Part shown: positions 1 through 9,822 of the stretch, piece by piece
How positions within the stretch are numbered: the first letter of the stretch is position 1
Layout of the letters: the number at the start of each line of letters is the position of its first letter
Assembly: GCF_900116105.1 (NCBI RefSeq)
Contig: NZ_FPAC01000006.1
Location: 1-64,000 of the forward strand
Reading direction: 5' to 3'
From: Paenibacillus sp. 453mf
Lineage (GTDB): Bacteria; Bacillota; Bacilli; Paenibacillales; Paenibacillaceae
Length of the DNA: 64,000 nt
Program-made: the position numbers and the translations under genes
The notes under the pieces: generated by a model
The model's database searches: none
Seen by the model: only the letters and a program-made list of their open reading frames with translations
What the model was told of the DNA's origin: nothing

Positions 1-89
1 TTACTGAATATATGTTTATGCATTTAACAATTTCAGAGCTATTCACTTCTTCCCTATTATAGAAGCCCTTTATGGACGCAGCGCCAAAG

Positions 90-435
90 TAGTTTCCCTA
101 GAAGCATTAATTATAAAATTAAACATGCTACTGAATATTCAACTGAATATAAATATATGTACTAAGTATACTCAGGATCTAATCAGAACTTACTCTGAGG
201 AGATCCATAGGAGGTGACAGCTGTAGTTGTTACACTAGAAGAGATAATCATAAAAGTGACCACGTTACTGAATATAAAACTGAATAGAGGTATATGTTCT
301 AAAAACATTGCGGAATTAAACAAAGCCTCATTCTAAGTAGATGTTTTATTGGTTGCAACCATAGTTGTTTGACTCAAAAGCATAAACATAAAAATAATCA
401 TAATACTGAATATATATATGAATATGAATATGAAT
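90..435. repeat. Three imperfect ~135-bp tandem repeats
   Basis: Three copies begin near 90, 224 and 362 with TAGTTKYY, then an A/T-rich stretch, then ACTGAATAT followed by AACTGAATA or TGAATATGAATA. The spacing is 134 and 138 bp. The ACTGAATA core recurs elsewhere (about 6300-6390, 14300-14325, 24539-24547), always upstream of leader elements. No gene is visible in 1-800. The repeats could be protein-binding sites or relics of amplified intergenic DNA. Confidence 0.6.
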
Positions 436-489
436 ATAACTAATAATATTACAGAATCAATCTGAGTGTATTTTTCTTTCTCTAAATGG

Positions 490-646
490 TATTATATAAG
501 CATAACTTTCTTGATTATTTTATTTTATTTTACTCCCAGCATGCGCATAGGGAGCTTTCTGAAAAGAATGCACCTAACAGGTGATCAAAGGCCAATTGCA
601 CACTATACGTGTGTTTAATCTTTGATCGTTGTTAGGTGCTTTTTTT
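490..646 (+). promoter_or_regulatory. Type A leader, copy 1
   Basis: The -10 TATTAT (490-495) is followed by CATAAC at 501. A CTCCC/GGGAG hairpin (533-554) has the loop AGCATGCGCATA. The long terminator-like hairpin runs from GCACCTAAC (570) to GTTAGGTGC and a T-run (640-646), with an apical CACAC-CGTGTG arm. It precedes the 92-aa gene at 803. Confidence 0.8.
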
Positions 647-802
647 GTGCCATACATCCCAATTATTAAGGAGGAATTCGTTCATGCCGTCAATTCTCAT
701 TATTTGAAGTTTCAGTTTATGTATTCTCTTTTTGAGTAAAAGACACTGCTGTAGTTGCTACTCATTATCTTATAACTATCTCACATATAGGAGTGATCAG
801 TA

Positions 803-1081
803 ATGATGAAAATCAGCTCGGTATTAACCAATTGGGCTACTCGTGCTCTCATAGAAACACCAGACTTTGATATTCAAGAATGTGTAACCATACAATTTGG
901 CGATAATTTACTGTATGAGAAGTTCTTTCAAGAAATACGTGAAGCACGAGGTTGGTTAAATATTCAAAATGAATTTAGACTTAGAAGTGTTAGGGCAGAA
1001 CAACACAAGCTCATTGATCTTCTTAACGAAAAGATCGAATCTATTTATCCGATGAGAAACGATACCTTCGCAAGAAACTAA
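803..1081 (+). CDS. Hypothetical protein, 92 aa
   Basis: I do not recognise this protein. It starts at ATG 803 behind TAGGAGTGATC, a good Bacillales ribosome binding site. It is acidic, mostly helical-looking and soluble, with no signal peptide or membrane segment. It is the first gene behind type A leader copy 1, so its expression should depend on readthrough of that leader hairpin. No obvious terminator follows before the next gene at 1310. The small overlapping minus-strand frame has no ribosome binding site and was ignored. Confidence is in the gene being real, not in any function. Confidence 0.7.
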   Translation: MMKISSVLTNWATRALIETPDFDIQECVTIQFGDNLLYEKFFQEIREARGWLNIQNEFRLRSVRAEQHKLIDLLNEKIESIYPMRNDTFARN

Positions 1082-1309
1082 AGCTTGAGAGTCATTAAAC
1101 AAATTTTGAAGATCATCGAAGATACTCTGCACAACTACCAATAAGCCTATTCAACAGGAATGATGATAACATTTACACCCTGCTAGCAGCAAAATGTGTG
1201 CTAAGCAGGTCAGTGCTTCAGGCCAATCACATTCTTATAAAAGTCGAACATACGCCAACTCTATTTCAACTGTCGTGACGACAAAATACTATATAAAGGG
1301 GTTATTTGT

Positions 1310-1795
1310 ATGACAGAATCATTAAACGAACGGTTTTGTGTTTATGCCGAAAGTCTAACTTCCTCAGATGTTCAGATGGATCCGAATATAGGATTGGATA
1401 TTGCTGAAAAAGTCGGAGTAAATAAGCTCCAATTTTATAAAGAAATAAGTATCCCCTATTCCGTATCAAAATTTGCGGAGAATATCCTGAGGAGTAAGAA
1501 CAGTAATCCTAACTATGATCTTGATGATACTATTGATATTTACTCCACTTCGTTCACCACTAATTATGGTGAATACGGTATTGATATTAAATTTTGTAAT
1601 GGGACACCCTCGTATGTAGAGCCTATTCTTATTGATATTACTCCTACTCGTGCATCAACTCTAAAGCAATCATTAGATGTTCGCGCAACTCTTCTAGGTG
1701 AATACCAATTTGAGATCGAAGAAAATGAAATGATCCTGTGTTTTAAAGTTATAATCGTTACGGAAGACCCCGAGTTTAATGAGGTCACTCAATGA
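1310..1795 (+). CDS. Hypothetical protein, 161 aa
   Basis: This protein is unrecognised. ATG 1310 is preceded by AAAGGGG at a suitable distance. The C-terminal half (about residues 75-155) alternates hydrophobic and charged residues as in a beta-rich domain, for example around YGIDIKFCNG and YQFEIEENEMILCFKVII. There are no membrane segments. It lies about 230 bp after the 803 gene on the same strand and is followed by a GC-rich hairpin at 1827-1878 that probably ends transcription. It may share the copy 1 leader or have its own promoter; none is clear. Confidence 0.65.
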   Translation: MTESLNERFCVYAESLTSSDVQMDPNIGLDIAEKVGVNKLQFYKEISIPYSVSKFAENILRSKNSNPNYDLDDTIDIYSTSFTTNYGEYGIDIKFCNGTPSYVEPILIDITPTRASTLKQSLDVRATLLGEYQFEIEENEMILCFKVIIVTEDPEFNEVTQ

Positions 1796-1826
1796 ATCTC
1801 TACTAATTCGTCAGGATGAATTCGTT

Positions 1827-1878
1827 ACCCGGAACTTTGCTCACAGTGTGTCTATTAGCAGGTGACCCTTTTCCGGGT
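1827..1878 (+). terminator. Probable terminator hairpin after 1310 gene
   Basis: An ACCCGGAA arm near 1827 pairs with TTTTCCGGGT at 1869-1878 across a long loop. No long T-run follows, so the call is moderate. Confidence 0.4.
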
Positions 1879-2111
1879 CTTCCTGCCGATATAATAACCT
1901 TCCATAAAAGTAGAAAGACAAAACAGATTAGCTATACTGTTCCTGCGTTCATTGTTATGAAATAGAAAACAAACCGATAACCGCTTCATTTTTATTAGAG
2001 TTAGATTATTAGAGTATAGATTCTATGAAGATATTTGGATCCATGAGGACGTGAATGAGTTTCCTGCCATGTTTGCATATATTTTCTTATCAGTAAGCTG
2101 TTAGATTCATG

Positions 2112-2165
2112 TTCACCTTTGAGTGACCTTTGGTTCACCTATAGGTGACCTAAAGGTGATCTTTC
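2112..2165. promoter_or_regulatory. Palindromic GGTSACC operator cluster
   Basis: A near-perfect 28-bp palindrome (2128-2155) is centred on CACCTATAGGTG, and further TTCACC / GGTGAYC half-sites flank it. The same GGTCACC half-site appears twice, 11 bp apart, at 16789-16806. This looks like the binding site of a dimeric repressor controlling the DUF429-like gene at 2247. Confidence 0.6.
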
Positions 2166-2246
2166 GGTAAACTTCTTAACTTAGTGGTTATCCTGGATAT
2201 CGAAAGACTCTGTTGCAGTAAACGCACGATAGAAAGGAGAAGTAAT

Positions 2247-3131
2247 TTGACTTACATCATTATTGGATATGACCCTGGAGGGAATCATGCGAATGGTGTC
2301 TCATATTTAAAGGTAACCTCTGATCTTAGAATAGAGGATTTTGATTCTACAATCGTTAGCACTTGTGACGAAGCGTTATCCTGGCTCTTTGATGATCAAA
2401 TGATTAACCCAGATGAAGTTATTGCAGCGGGAATTGATTCTTTTTTATCTTGGCCGACTATAGGTGTATTCCGGCCAATGGACGATTTCCTTAAAAGGGA
2501 GTATCCAGAAGTAAAGTCCAGTATCTTTTCAGTTAATTCTGCTTTTGGGGCTATGGCAATCCAAGGGGTTATCTTTGCACAGATCCTTGCAAGTGTTTCT
2601 CCTAACCTGCAACTTTTAAATGAAACTCATCCAAAGGTTGCCTACCATGCTCAGACGGCCCGTAGACATGACTACTTTGCCAAGAGGGATAATGCTGTCG
2701 ATGATATAAAAAATGAGCAGGTAGATCACTTTAAGTCAGTTAGAAAGGTATATAACGAATTAAATGCTACCCGCATGTGGAAAGAACTTTTGGATTGGAT
2801 TGGTCTTTCTGCCAGTTCAAAGTATTCAAAGAGTCTAAACATGTCACCACAAGCAATGGATCATGAGTGGGACGCAATATATTCCGCATGGTTCACGTAT
2901 CAATTTGGTATAATGACACCTGGTCGGAATTTGATGCAACCTAACAGTGATGAATTTCTTTCAGCATACCTCAATGATGAACAAGCAGCTCAGATCAGTT
3001 CTCTGCGCAACAGTAAAATTTCTGGTAATGGCGCGATAAAAATTGCTGAGATCTTTAAGGAACGAATTATGATTCCTAAAGGTATCGAGGGAAAGGTCAC
3101 CTATTATTGGCTTCCTGCTAGCCACCAATAG
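2247..3131 (+). CDS. DUF429-like RNase H-fold protein
   Basis: This 294-aa protein resembles DUF429-type predicted nucleases with an RNase H fold. It opens with a beta strand and a glycine-rich acidic turn (IIIGYDPGG), has an AAGIDSFLSW segment near residue 70 where family members carry a catalytic Asp, an NETHPKVAY segment, and HEWDAIYSAWF late in the domain, matching the family's EVHPE and DALAAAW-type motifs. I chose TTG 2247 because AGAAAGGAGA lies just before it; an upstream in-frame start at 2184 has no ribosome binding site. The palindromic operator cluster upstream suggests specific repression. Substrate and role are unknown, and the family assignment is from motifs only. Confidence 0.6.
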   Translation: MTYIIIGYDPGGNHANGVSYLKVTSDLRIEDFDSTIVSTCDEALSWLFDDQMINPDEVIAAGIDSFLSWPTIGVFRPMDDFLKREYPEVKSSIFSVNSAFGAMAIQGVIFAQILASVSPNLQLLNETHPKVAYHAQTARRHDYFAKRDNAVDDIKNEQVDHFKSVRKVYNELNATRMWKELLDWIGLSASSKYSKSLNMSPQAMDHEWDAIYSAWFTYQFGIMTPGRNLMQPNSDEFLSAYLNDEQAAQISSLRNSKISGNGAIKIAEIFKERIMIPKGIEGKVTYYWLPASHQ

Positions 3132-4413
3132 ACAGTCTGTTTCAAAAAAAGTTCTAACACAATATTGCTTCAACGATGACTATTATCGCTCATTGTATGA
3201 GTAGACTGCTAACAATCTATATGTTATTGCTTACTCTAATAGGAGTTCTAGTAATGTTACTACTATTATGGGCGAAAATAAGTACATGTATACTATCCTA
3301 AAAAGATGAGTGATAAATTATTTCGTTAATTGAAAGACATTGAAATCTTCACCGGACACGAGATACTGCATAAAAATCGAATGCTGTGGATGAATTTGAA
3401 GTTTAGTTTAAGTGGTTAGAATATGAGGGGCACACGTTAAACTGCACCTACTGCGGAAACTTTAGTAACGATAACAATCGAATATTCTAGTCTCCTGGTC
3501 AACTAGAATATTCGATGTTATTTTTTTATATAGATGAACTCGTATAATATTCAGCATATTACCTCTTACAATGATTTTGATATGTTTAAACGTTTTTATT
3601 GATTCGCAAACATATCTTAAGGTTTCTTAAGCTAAAATTCCTCTTTCCCCCTCACCTGAAGGATGAAGCTGAAATCCTTGATAAATCAGGGTTTTTCTTC
3701 ATAACTGAGTTTTAAGGAGTGATTTTGATAAAACAATTAGAACAGCTAATACAAGTTTAGAACCTATGAATGTAACATGTGTTATTGATGAAAAGAATTC
3801 GGATTAAATATGGTATGTATTCGGTTATTCATTCAATCTCAAACGTATCGACTAGTGATATATAACCTTTTTTAACTTCCTCTTTTAGAAGTGAAGGAAG
3901 CTAAAACCCTTGATATATCAGGCTTTTTCTGAATTTTGATCTTGAATGACGGTAAATAAGGCGAAGATTTGGGGAGGGGTGCAACACATGCTTAACATTA
4001 TATGACCTTAATTAGCAGTCATATATTTACACTATTAATGTTCTACGTAATAAAAATTTAAGCGAGAGTGAAATTTCGAAACCTATTTCGGTTAATTCAT
4101 AAGAAAGCGTGAAGATTTATCTTAATAAAGAGATGACTGATTTTTTGATTTGTTTATGCTGGATCAAGAAGGAGTTCAGCATATATGTTAGAATGCGGTT
4201 GTGAAGAACGGCTAGTTCGGACGATGAACTAGCCGTCAAATAATTTTTTGAAATATGATACTCGTAGTGAACAGTGAACATTGTTTCTCTTTAGGTTTAG
4301 ATTAAAAGCTAGCAATACAAATGTTCTTTTTGAATTTAGTGAATTCTCGCCAGCTTGGTTAGCTATTCTTCTTGACAATTATTAAGCTAAATTCACTTGT
4401 TCGATCAATTCAT
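3132..4413. other. Gene-poor region with orphan hairpins
   Basis: I see no convincing gene here. It holds an inverted repeat plus T-run at 3477-3527 (ATCGAATATTCTAG and its complement), two related short terminators (3675-3697 and 3906-3930, each with CCTTGAT pairing with ATCAGG, followed by T's) and a strong terminator at 4208-4249. After the first of the two related hairpins an AAGGAGTGATTTTG start leads to only an 11-codon frame. This looks like decayed genes that kept their leaders. Confidence 0.5.
4208..4249 (+). terminator. Strong intrinsic terminator
   Basis: An 11-bp perfect stem (ACGGCTAGTTC with GAACTAGCCGT) is followed by an A/T tract ending in TTTTTT. No intact gene lies directly upstream. 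Confidence 0.7.
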
Positions 4414-4620
4414 TCAATATTTATTTTGAGTCATCGGAGTGTTCCTATCCTGCCGCGAAGATTTACCTCGTATTTCACCAATAACTCGAACCTCTAGCTC
4501 TTTGTATATTCTTTCCTCTCGTTGATTGAAGAGAGATTGATAGGACAAAGCATATTTCTCAGCATATTTTTTTACATACCATAAGAGTATATTCATATTA
4601 CTGTTCAGTTTTATATTCAA
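4414..4620 (-). CDS. Possible small ORF, 68 aa
   Basis: A small open frame lies 16 bp downstream of the 4637-5398 gene on the same strand. It is lysine- and glutamate-rich with a helical middle (YVKKYAEKYALSYQSLF). The start is TTG without a ribosome binding site, and its first codons fall in the ACTGAATA-type repeat sequence. It could be chance or the tail of a two-gene operon. Confidence 0.25.
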   Translation of the reverse strand: MNIKLNSNMNILLWYVKKYAEKYALSYQSLFNQREERIYKELEVRVIGEIRGKSSRQDRNTPMTQNKY

Positions 4621-4636
4621 TCTTTTAATAAGTTAA

Positions 4637-5398
4637 CTATAAGATCATATATAGTGCAATCGATAAAATTGCTGATCCAAATAAGGTGAATAGTATTTTG
4701 AGATTCTTGCCTAAATAATCCTTGGAATCACTTACATCATTATCAAGCAAGTATTCAAAGAAGTTGTTTTTAATCCATTCAGGGTCATAATTCATCGGCT
4801 TTTGCTCTAAGGAGCTATATAAAGGTATTAGATCATTTTTCTTAAGTGATACTTCCTTAACACGATAGCCTATATTAACAGTGTAAAGTACGAATAGACT
4901 GATGATCCTTTGAAAGCGCAAATAATCATCAAGAAGATATATCCTATAATAGTGAAGGTTTATACCATCCGTAACTACCTTTTCCCCTTGTGCTATCTGT
5001 TTGCCAGTTACGTCTACAAAGAGGAGCTGCATTGTCTTGTTTTTTAACAAGCAGTAGACCCTAACAATATCTTTCCCAAGAGTTATGGTGTAGTAATTGT
5101 TTGTGGATTCCTTACAGTCTTGATTTATCAAACCTAAAAGATTGGCATGATTGTCGTATATCCCGCAGCACTCAGTTATCTCTTCCTTTGAGATCCATTT
5201 ATTAGAGAGTATATTCCTGGACTCTTCCAACGAACTAGACTGGGTTTCGTAAATTAACTTTAAATTCGGATAGAATAATTGAGTAGTGAAAGATTCTTTT
5301 GAGTAAGACGTGCGTCCAAAATAACTTAAATTCCCATTTGTAAGTATTTCAAAGACCTGCTCCAGATTTGATTTTGTTTGTCTAATTTCAATGATCAA
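4637..5398 (-). CDS. Tail-anchored hypothetical protein, 253 aa
   Basis: The protein is unrecognised. A single hydrophobic segment at the extreme C-terminus (ILFTLFGSAILSIALYMIL) suggests a tail anchor, with the bulk of the protein in the cytoplasm. The middle part is beta-rich. TTG 5398 is preferred because GAAGGGGG lies 8 nt upstream; other in-frame starts (an ATG at 5416, a TTG at 5443) lack a good site. It is transcribed from a clear promoter (TTGTTA, 17 bp, TATTAT) through a type B leader hairpin at 5559-5605, the same leader type that precedes the coupling ATPase and the initiator. That ties it to the element's core regulon. Confidence 0.65.
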   Translation of the reverse strand: MIIEIRQTKSNLEQVFEILTNGNLSYFGRTSYSKESFTTQLFYPNLKLIYETQSSSLEESRNILSNKWISKEEITECCGIYDNHANLLGLINQDCKESTNNYYTITLGKDIVRVYCLLKNKTMQLLFVDVTGKQIAQGEKVVTDGINLHYYRIYLLDDYLRFQRIISLFVLYTVNIGYRVKEVSLKKNDLIPLYSSLEQKPMNYDPEWIKNNFFEYLLDNDVSDSKDYLGKNLKILFTLFGSAILSIALYMIL

Positions 5399-5558
5399 GA
5401 GTGATTCCCCCTTCATAGAACTTATCAAAAATAATAATTTCAACTCGATATAGTGGTATCATCGTTTCGAAAATAAATGATTAAACTTACTTGTCTCTAG
5501 AAAATCTCTTTAGAGTTTTCCTTCAACAAATCTCCTCCCCTGAAAGCAGAAAGTTTAC

Positions 5559-5637
5559 AAAAAAAAAGCACCACAAAGGAAATTGTTCCTTCGCGGTGCT
5601 TCCACGCTATAATATTCACTTACTACTATTGTAACAA
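5559..5637 (-). promoter_or_regulatory. Type B leader (minus strand) with promoter
   Basis: Reading the minus strand: -35 TTGTTA (5637-5632), a 17-bp spacer, -10 TATTAT (5614-5609), then GTGGAAGCACC opening a hairpin that closes with GGTGC and a run of nine T's (5567-5559). It drives the 4637-5398 gene. This is the clearest -35/-10 pair among the type B leaders. Confidence 0.75.
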
Positions 5638-5639
5638 TA

Positions 5640-6446
5640 TATTTATTGAGAATCTATAGAGGGGAAAATCAAACAAACGCTGTTTACCGAGTGGCTAAAG
5701 ATGGCATACTCATACTTCGACACAAATTTATATTCATGTTCATATGCAATTAACTATTCAGTTTATTAAACACGATTTATGACAGGTGGATCCTCAGAAA
5801 GTTCGGTGAAAAATCTACCAATGTATCTAAATTCTATTGTCGGATTGTATGATTGAATGAATGAAGCCGTATGTTAACCATCATAATGTATATACTCAAT
5901 GTGCGAACCATCATAATCATCGAGATAGCCAACAGCGAACATAGTCCGGGTAGAAGCTATTTATCAACCTCTTGAATGATCTCCATGTGACTACTTATCT
6001 AACTCTGCAATTACGATACCCTAGAGATGCTTGTGTGCTAATTACGATCCACTGGATTACGTTTGTTATATTCCGTCTAAGGACAAAATCTCTTTTCTAA
6101 TTTATGAAAATGTTCATATAAGTGTTCAGTTTTTTATGCATATTCAAGAATACTTCAATATTTTTGTGAATATAATATGCAATGCTAAATTCCGGATCCA
6201 CCATGGGTGATTAGATTTGTCGTTGTTCATCACTGCAATTTACTTAATCCTACAACTATCTATCTTTAAATACTGCGGAAAATATTTGTTGAGGCGAATA
6301 TGAATATATATAACAAGAAATAAACATTTAAATATAAAACTGAATACATTAATAAATAGTAATATGAATATGAATATATGATGTTACATAAGAGTTTTCT
6401 GATAAAAGTTTTCATTTCTGTACTGTACAGCATCAAGAATCTGTAA
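5640..6446. other. Gene-poor region
   Basis: No supported gene. The right end (about 6290-6390) carries ACTGAATA / TGAATATGAATA repeats like those at the left end of the window. The only sizeable frame, minus strand 6266-6478, is hydrophobic because of these A/T repeats and has no ribosome binding site. Confidence 0.5.
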
Positions 6447-6585
6447 TATGATTTTCCATATACCTTGATCTTAACCATAATTAATTATTACTCTCCCGCA
6501 GACGCAGGAGAGCATTCTAAGCATCTTTGTGAAACATTGGGGACGTATGTTTTGTCCATCAATGGTTCATTAAAGATGCTTTTTT
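6447..6585 (+). promoter_or_regulatory. Type A leader, copy 2
   Basis: -10 TATGAT (6447-6452), TATACC at 6459-6464, a CTCTCC/GGAGAG hairpin (6491-6512) with loop CGCAGACGCA, GCATTCTAA, then an AAGCATCTTT...AAAGATGCTT hairpin and T-run. It precedes the TTG-start gene at 6622. Confidence 0.8.
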
Positions 6586-6621
6586 ATTTTTGCAAAACTC
6601 AAAAAAGAAGGAGAAATAATC

Positions 6622-7008
6622 TTGATTACAAAAACTAAACAAAGCACATCAAAAGAAATTAGAGGTAGTCAATGGGAAGTAAAATACGTTACAGATCTCA
6701 GCATTCAATTTAATTCTAAAAATGTGGATTATGAGTACTGGTATCGTATATGCACGGATTCCTTTCAAAGTTCCATTCTGGATGGGGAACTGCAGGACAT
6801 TGAAATGTTCGATAGGATACTTTTAGGACTAGAATCTTGCGAGCATACTTCTCTAAATATGCAGCAATTGCAACGATTACTGATATCACTAGGGACATCC
6901 AAACATCAGTATCGAAATGCAGAAAACTTTGAACTATACCGAGCAACGGAAACCTGTGAAAATGAATTGAAAGCCATCATTTACAAAACAATGCTCAATA
7001 ATAATTGA
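6622..7008 (+). CDS. Hypothetical protein, 128 aa
   Basis: The protein is unrecognised. TTG 6622 follows AGAAGGAGAAAT, a good site. The protein is soluble and largely helical, with no metal or nucleotide motif that I can see. It follows type A leader copy 2 with about 35 bp between the T-run and the start. It ends before another type A leader (copy 3), so it is probably monocistronic. Confidence 0.7.
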   Translation: MITKTKQSTSKEIRGSQWEVKYVTDLSIQFNSKNVDYEYWYRICTDSFQSSILDGELQDIEMFDRILLGLESCEHTSLNMQQLQRLLISLGTSKHQYRNAENFELYRATETCENELKAIIYKTMLNNN

Positions 7009-7036
7009 TGGTATTTCCAACGAAGTCCTTTCCTGA

Positions 7037-7195
7037 TAAAATAGCATCATACCTTACTATTTAAACAAAACTTACTTTCCCGCACGCGCGAGAAAGCATT
7101 CTCACGAAACAATGCACCTGGCAAAGGTGAACTGAGGCTTAATTACACACTATAAGTGTGTCTTAAACTTTGGACCTTTGCCAGGTGCTATTTGT
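7037..7195 (+). promoter_or_regulatory. Type A leader, copy 3
   Basis: -10 TAAAAT (7037-7042), CATACC at 7048, a CTTTC/GAAAG hairpin (7075-7096) around CGCACGCGCG, GCATTCTCA, then GCACCTGGCAAAGG pairing with CCTTTGCCAGGTGC across an ACACAC-GTGTGT arm. Confidence 0.8.
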
Positions 7196-7327
7196 TTTGC
7201 GCCTATATACCAAAGAAATCTTGATGGGATCAAAATAAAAAAAGGGAGGTGCTCTCTTGTAATAACTTCACTCTATTCAGTAGCGGGTCATATCCTGCAA
7301 TCTTTATTAAACGGAGGCCAAGTATAT

Positions 7328-7795
7328 ATGATAGAACATGTAAAATACACACATTGCGATAAATTGTTGCATACAGCTGAGGAAATTGAAAAAAATGAAA
7401 GTATCCTTTGCCACCAAACAGGAATCAAAAAGAAGGGAAGTTATGACTGTTTCTATGCACTTGCTTATAAGCTTCGTAATCAATCACAGATCCCTCACAA
7501 ATACTTCGAAATAGAGTCCTTACTTCTTTACAACGTCTCACTGAGTTCGGATCCCAATAGATATCAGGAATATGCTGTCTATAAAAGAGCAGAAGATGAC
7601 AGTTACACAAAAGTAGAATCTATAACTGTGAACGGTCCTTCGAGTGTTTCCAATTTGGCGAGGATCTTGATGAGTATCAATAAACAGCCAATATCTAATT
7701 TTGTAGATCAAATCAAAGCTTATGATGATATGCTAACAGGACATGAATTCGAGATCTTCAAACAACGTTTTGCAGATTTCGAAGCTGCATACTAA
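7328..7795 (+). CDS. Hypothetical protein, 155 aa; start may be disturbed
   Basis: The protein is unrecognised. The reading frame is open from before 7200, and two starts compete. ATG 7328 has ACGGAGG 8 nt upstream and is used here. A stronger site (AAAGGGAGG, 7242-7250) is followed by TTG at 7257, but that TTG runs straight into TAA. One extra G after this TTG would put it in frame and give a protein beginning M-V-I-T-S-L-Y. A single-base loss, real or a sequence error, is therefore possible. The product looks soluble with mixed alpha/beta character. It is governed by type A leader copy 3. Confidence 0.55.
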   Translation: MIEHVKYTHCDKLLHTAEEIEKNESILCHQTGIKKKGSYDCFYALAYKLRNQSQIPHKYFEIESLLLYNVSLSSDPNRYQEYAVYKRAEDDSYTKVESITVNGPSSVSNLARILMSINKQPISNFVDQIKAYDDMLTGHEFEIFKQRFADFEAAY

Positions 7796-7994
7796 AGAAG
7801 AAATTTTGAATGACATTAGAGAAGGAGGCATATCACCACAAAGCAGGGGGTTAGTAAATTGAGCATGATAAATTTTAAATTTAACGAATGGTTTTGTAGA
7901 AATTAATATTTGGTGGTTCATTAAAAGGAGTTATGTACTCATTCGATTACCGACCACCAAAGTTCATTTTATTATTTAATAGGGGATGATTACG

Positions 7995-8153
7995 TTGTCA
8001 ATGTATCAAAGAAGATTAGACGCAATTATGGAGAATCATGACTGCAATACGTCAGAAGCTATTGAAATAATGAAGTTTGAATTTGCTCACGATGAATTGC
8101 CACTTGAAGACGAGATTGATCTAATCATGCGTGGCCCTGAAGAAGATGACTAA
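7995..8153 (+). CDS. Small acidic protein, 52 aa
   Basis: A short gene starts at TTG 7995 behind AGGGGATG and reads on to TAA at 8151. The product is acidic, with a C-terminus rich in E and D (PEEDD-like), and is probably two helices. An internal ATG (8001) in the same frame is an alternative start. It lies about 200 bp after the 7328 gene on the same strand, so it may be its partner. The function is unknown. Confidence 0.5.
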   Translation: MSMYQRRLDAIMENHDCNTSEAIEIMKFEFAHDELPLEDEIDLIMRGPEEDD

Positions 8154-8760
8154 ACACAATTATTATTTTGTGCGGCAGATCATCGAAGTTAAATGTGTAG
8201 TAGCTAACTAACAAAACAGATGGGAATGCATTATATAAGACTAACTTAATAAATTTATCAAACGCAATATCTAATTTAATCAAATAAACACTTCATCATG
8301 AAAATTATTAACTTGTAGATTTAGATTCTTAATATACTAAACGATCGGGTAAAATACAAACATATGATAGCCATATGATTTGATACTCAAAATCTCAATA
8401 GAATTGGATAAGGATTTTTCATATATGTGAGTTAATGAGAAGAGGCCGAGTCAACGAAAGTGACTCGACCTCCTCTATCCGTTAATGCGCATTTTTCGTC
8501 CTACAACCCAATAGGAGAAAAGAAAAGGATAACCCTTAACTAAATTATATAAGGGACAATAATAACCCGCAAATTTTTGAGCAATATATTTTATGCCTGT
8601 TCAAACAGCTGTTTAGGGATATCAATAATTTTGGACTATCTTCAAAATAATCACTTGCACCTTGCGAAGATAAAAATAAAGACAAAGATATTCATCCACT
8701 ACTTTAAGAATTGATTAGTGGTATGGCAAGTGTCTTAGTTCTCATAAAAATATGGAAATA
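8154..8760. other. Gene-poor region with a hairpin
   Basis: No gene seen. A strong inverted repeat at 8441-8476 (GAGGCCGAGTCA pairing with TGACTCGACCTC) has no T-run. It may be a relic terminator or a processing site. Confidence 0.4.
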
Positions 8761-8891
8761 TATGATTCTCCTTATTCTCTCTCCAGCAAGTGCATAGGAG
8801 AGCGTTCTATTCATTAGAAACACCTGACAAGGTCCTAAAGAAAATCAACACTATCAGTGTGTCTTTCTTTGGAAACTTGTCAGGTGTTTTT
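8761..8891 (+). promoter_or_regulatory. Type A leader, copy 4
   Basis: -10 TATGAT (8761-8766), a CTCTCC/GGAGAG hairpin (8779-8802) with loop AGCAAGTGCATA, GCGTTCTA, then an ACACCTGACAAG...CTTGTCAGGTGT hairpin with an ACACTATCAGTGT arm and T-run. This copy lacks a clear YATACC. The first start after it (GTG 8935, behind AGGAGGCG) meets a stop at once, so the original gene seems lost and the leader may now serve the gene at 9196. Confidence 0.7.
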
Positions 8892-9195
8892 GTTTACACC
8901 TGAAACACAGATTATAAAAAAGGAGGCGATTTGTGTGATGCCTAATTAAGATCCAATGGAAATTATAATGATATGATTTAAGTAATGTGAAGCAGCTGAT
9001 AACTGCTGTTACCGTAACCTATAGGTGAGGAGTCAATAAGAGAAAAACTCTACTTTATGGACTGAGACAACAATGAACAAATCGTGTGTTAGATATACGA
9101 GCAAGATTAATTAACCGCATATTGGTTAAGAGGGGCACCAGACAATGAATGCTGGCAGTCTCTCTTTTTATTTTCTTTCAACGAGGAGTGGTAAA

Positions 9196-9822
9196 GTGTT
9201 AGGAGCAAAGATTAATTACAAAAAAGCGATATCATATTTAACGAAGGATCTTCATGTTGAGTGGGTTCATAATCCTTTCTTAGATCGAATGTCCTTGACT
9301 CACTACACATCGGCAGCAATAAAAAATGAAGGGAAGATTGAAATCTATGGCGAGATGTATACCATAGATGAAATGGAGAAACTTTCAACTGAGACCGAGG
9401 GGAGAATATCAGAATTTACTTTTGGACCAGGAGGTAGCGAAGGGTACATTCTATTGTTAAAAATGGAATCCTGCCAAATATTGAAGGCAAAGACATTTGA
9501 CCGTAACACATTTGAATTGTTCATGAATTGGGTGAATGCGTTGGAATCTTCTAATTACGAGGAAAATTACAGAAAGCTTTACGAAGCGGTTCCGGTAGGA
9601 AGTATTTTATATGTTGTGGATCTCAAGGCATCTGAGAAAAGAATATTACCCTACCGTCTAGAAAGATACGATCCACCCACTTCAGATGAATATCCCTTCC
9701 GTCTGGTAGATGTGAGTCCCGGAAGTTCTGGCACATACCTCTTATCCAAAGGGTGGGAGTCGTGGTCTAATATCTTTTATCGTATTGAAGATGCAATAGC
9801 ATTTTTGAATAATAACAATTAG
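9196..9822 (+). CDS. Hypothetical protein, 208 aa
   Basis: The protein is unrecognised. GTG 9196 is chosen because GAGGAGTGG lies just upstream; the ATG at 9145 has no site and falls in a small hairpin (CCAG...CTGG plus T's) that looks like a leader. The protein is soluble, with a beta-rich N-terminal half and a C-terminal half containing YRLERYDPP. No catalytic motif is evident. Between type A copy 4 and this gene lie about 300 bp without a gene. Confidence 0.6.
   Translation: MLGAKINYKKAISYLTKDLHVEWVHNPFLDRMSLTHYTSAAIKNEGKIEIYGEMYTIDEMEKLSTETEGRISEFTFGPGGSEGYILLLKMESCQILKAKTFDRNTFELFMNWVNALESSNYEENYRKLYEAVPVGSILYVVDLKASEKRILPYRLERYDPPTSDEYPFRLVDVSPGSSGTYLLSKGWESWSNIFYRIEDAIAFLNNNN

Noticed and set aside
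533-646. T-box or other known riboswitch in the type A leaders
   Set aside because: There is no T-box GGTGGNACCGCG-like sequence, no specifier stem, and no biosynthetic or transport gene downstream; the small covarying hairpin fits no riboswitch I know.
6266-6478. Hydrophobic minus-strand frame
   Set aside because: The hydrophobic codons come from TGAATATGAATA-type repeats and there is no RBS.
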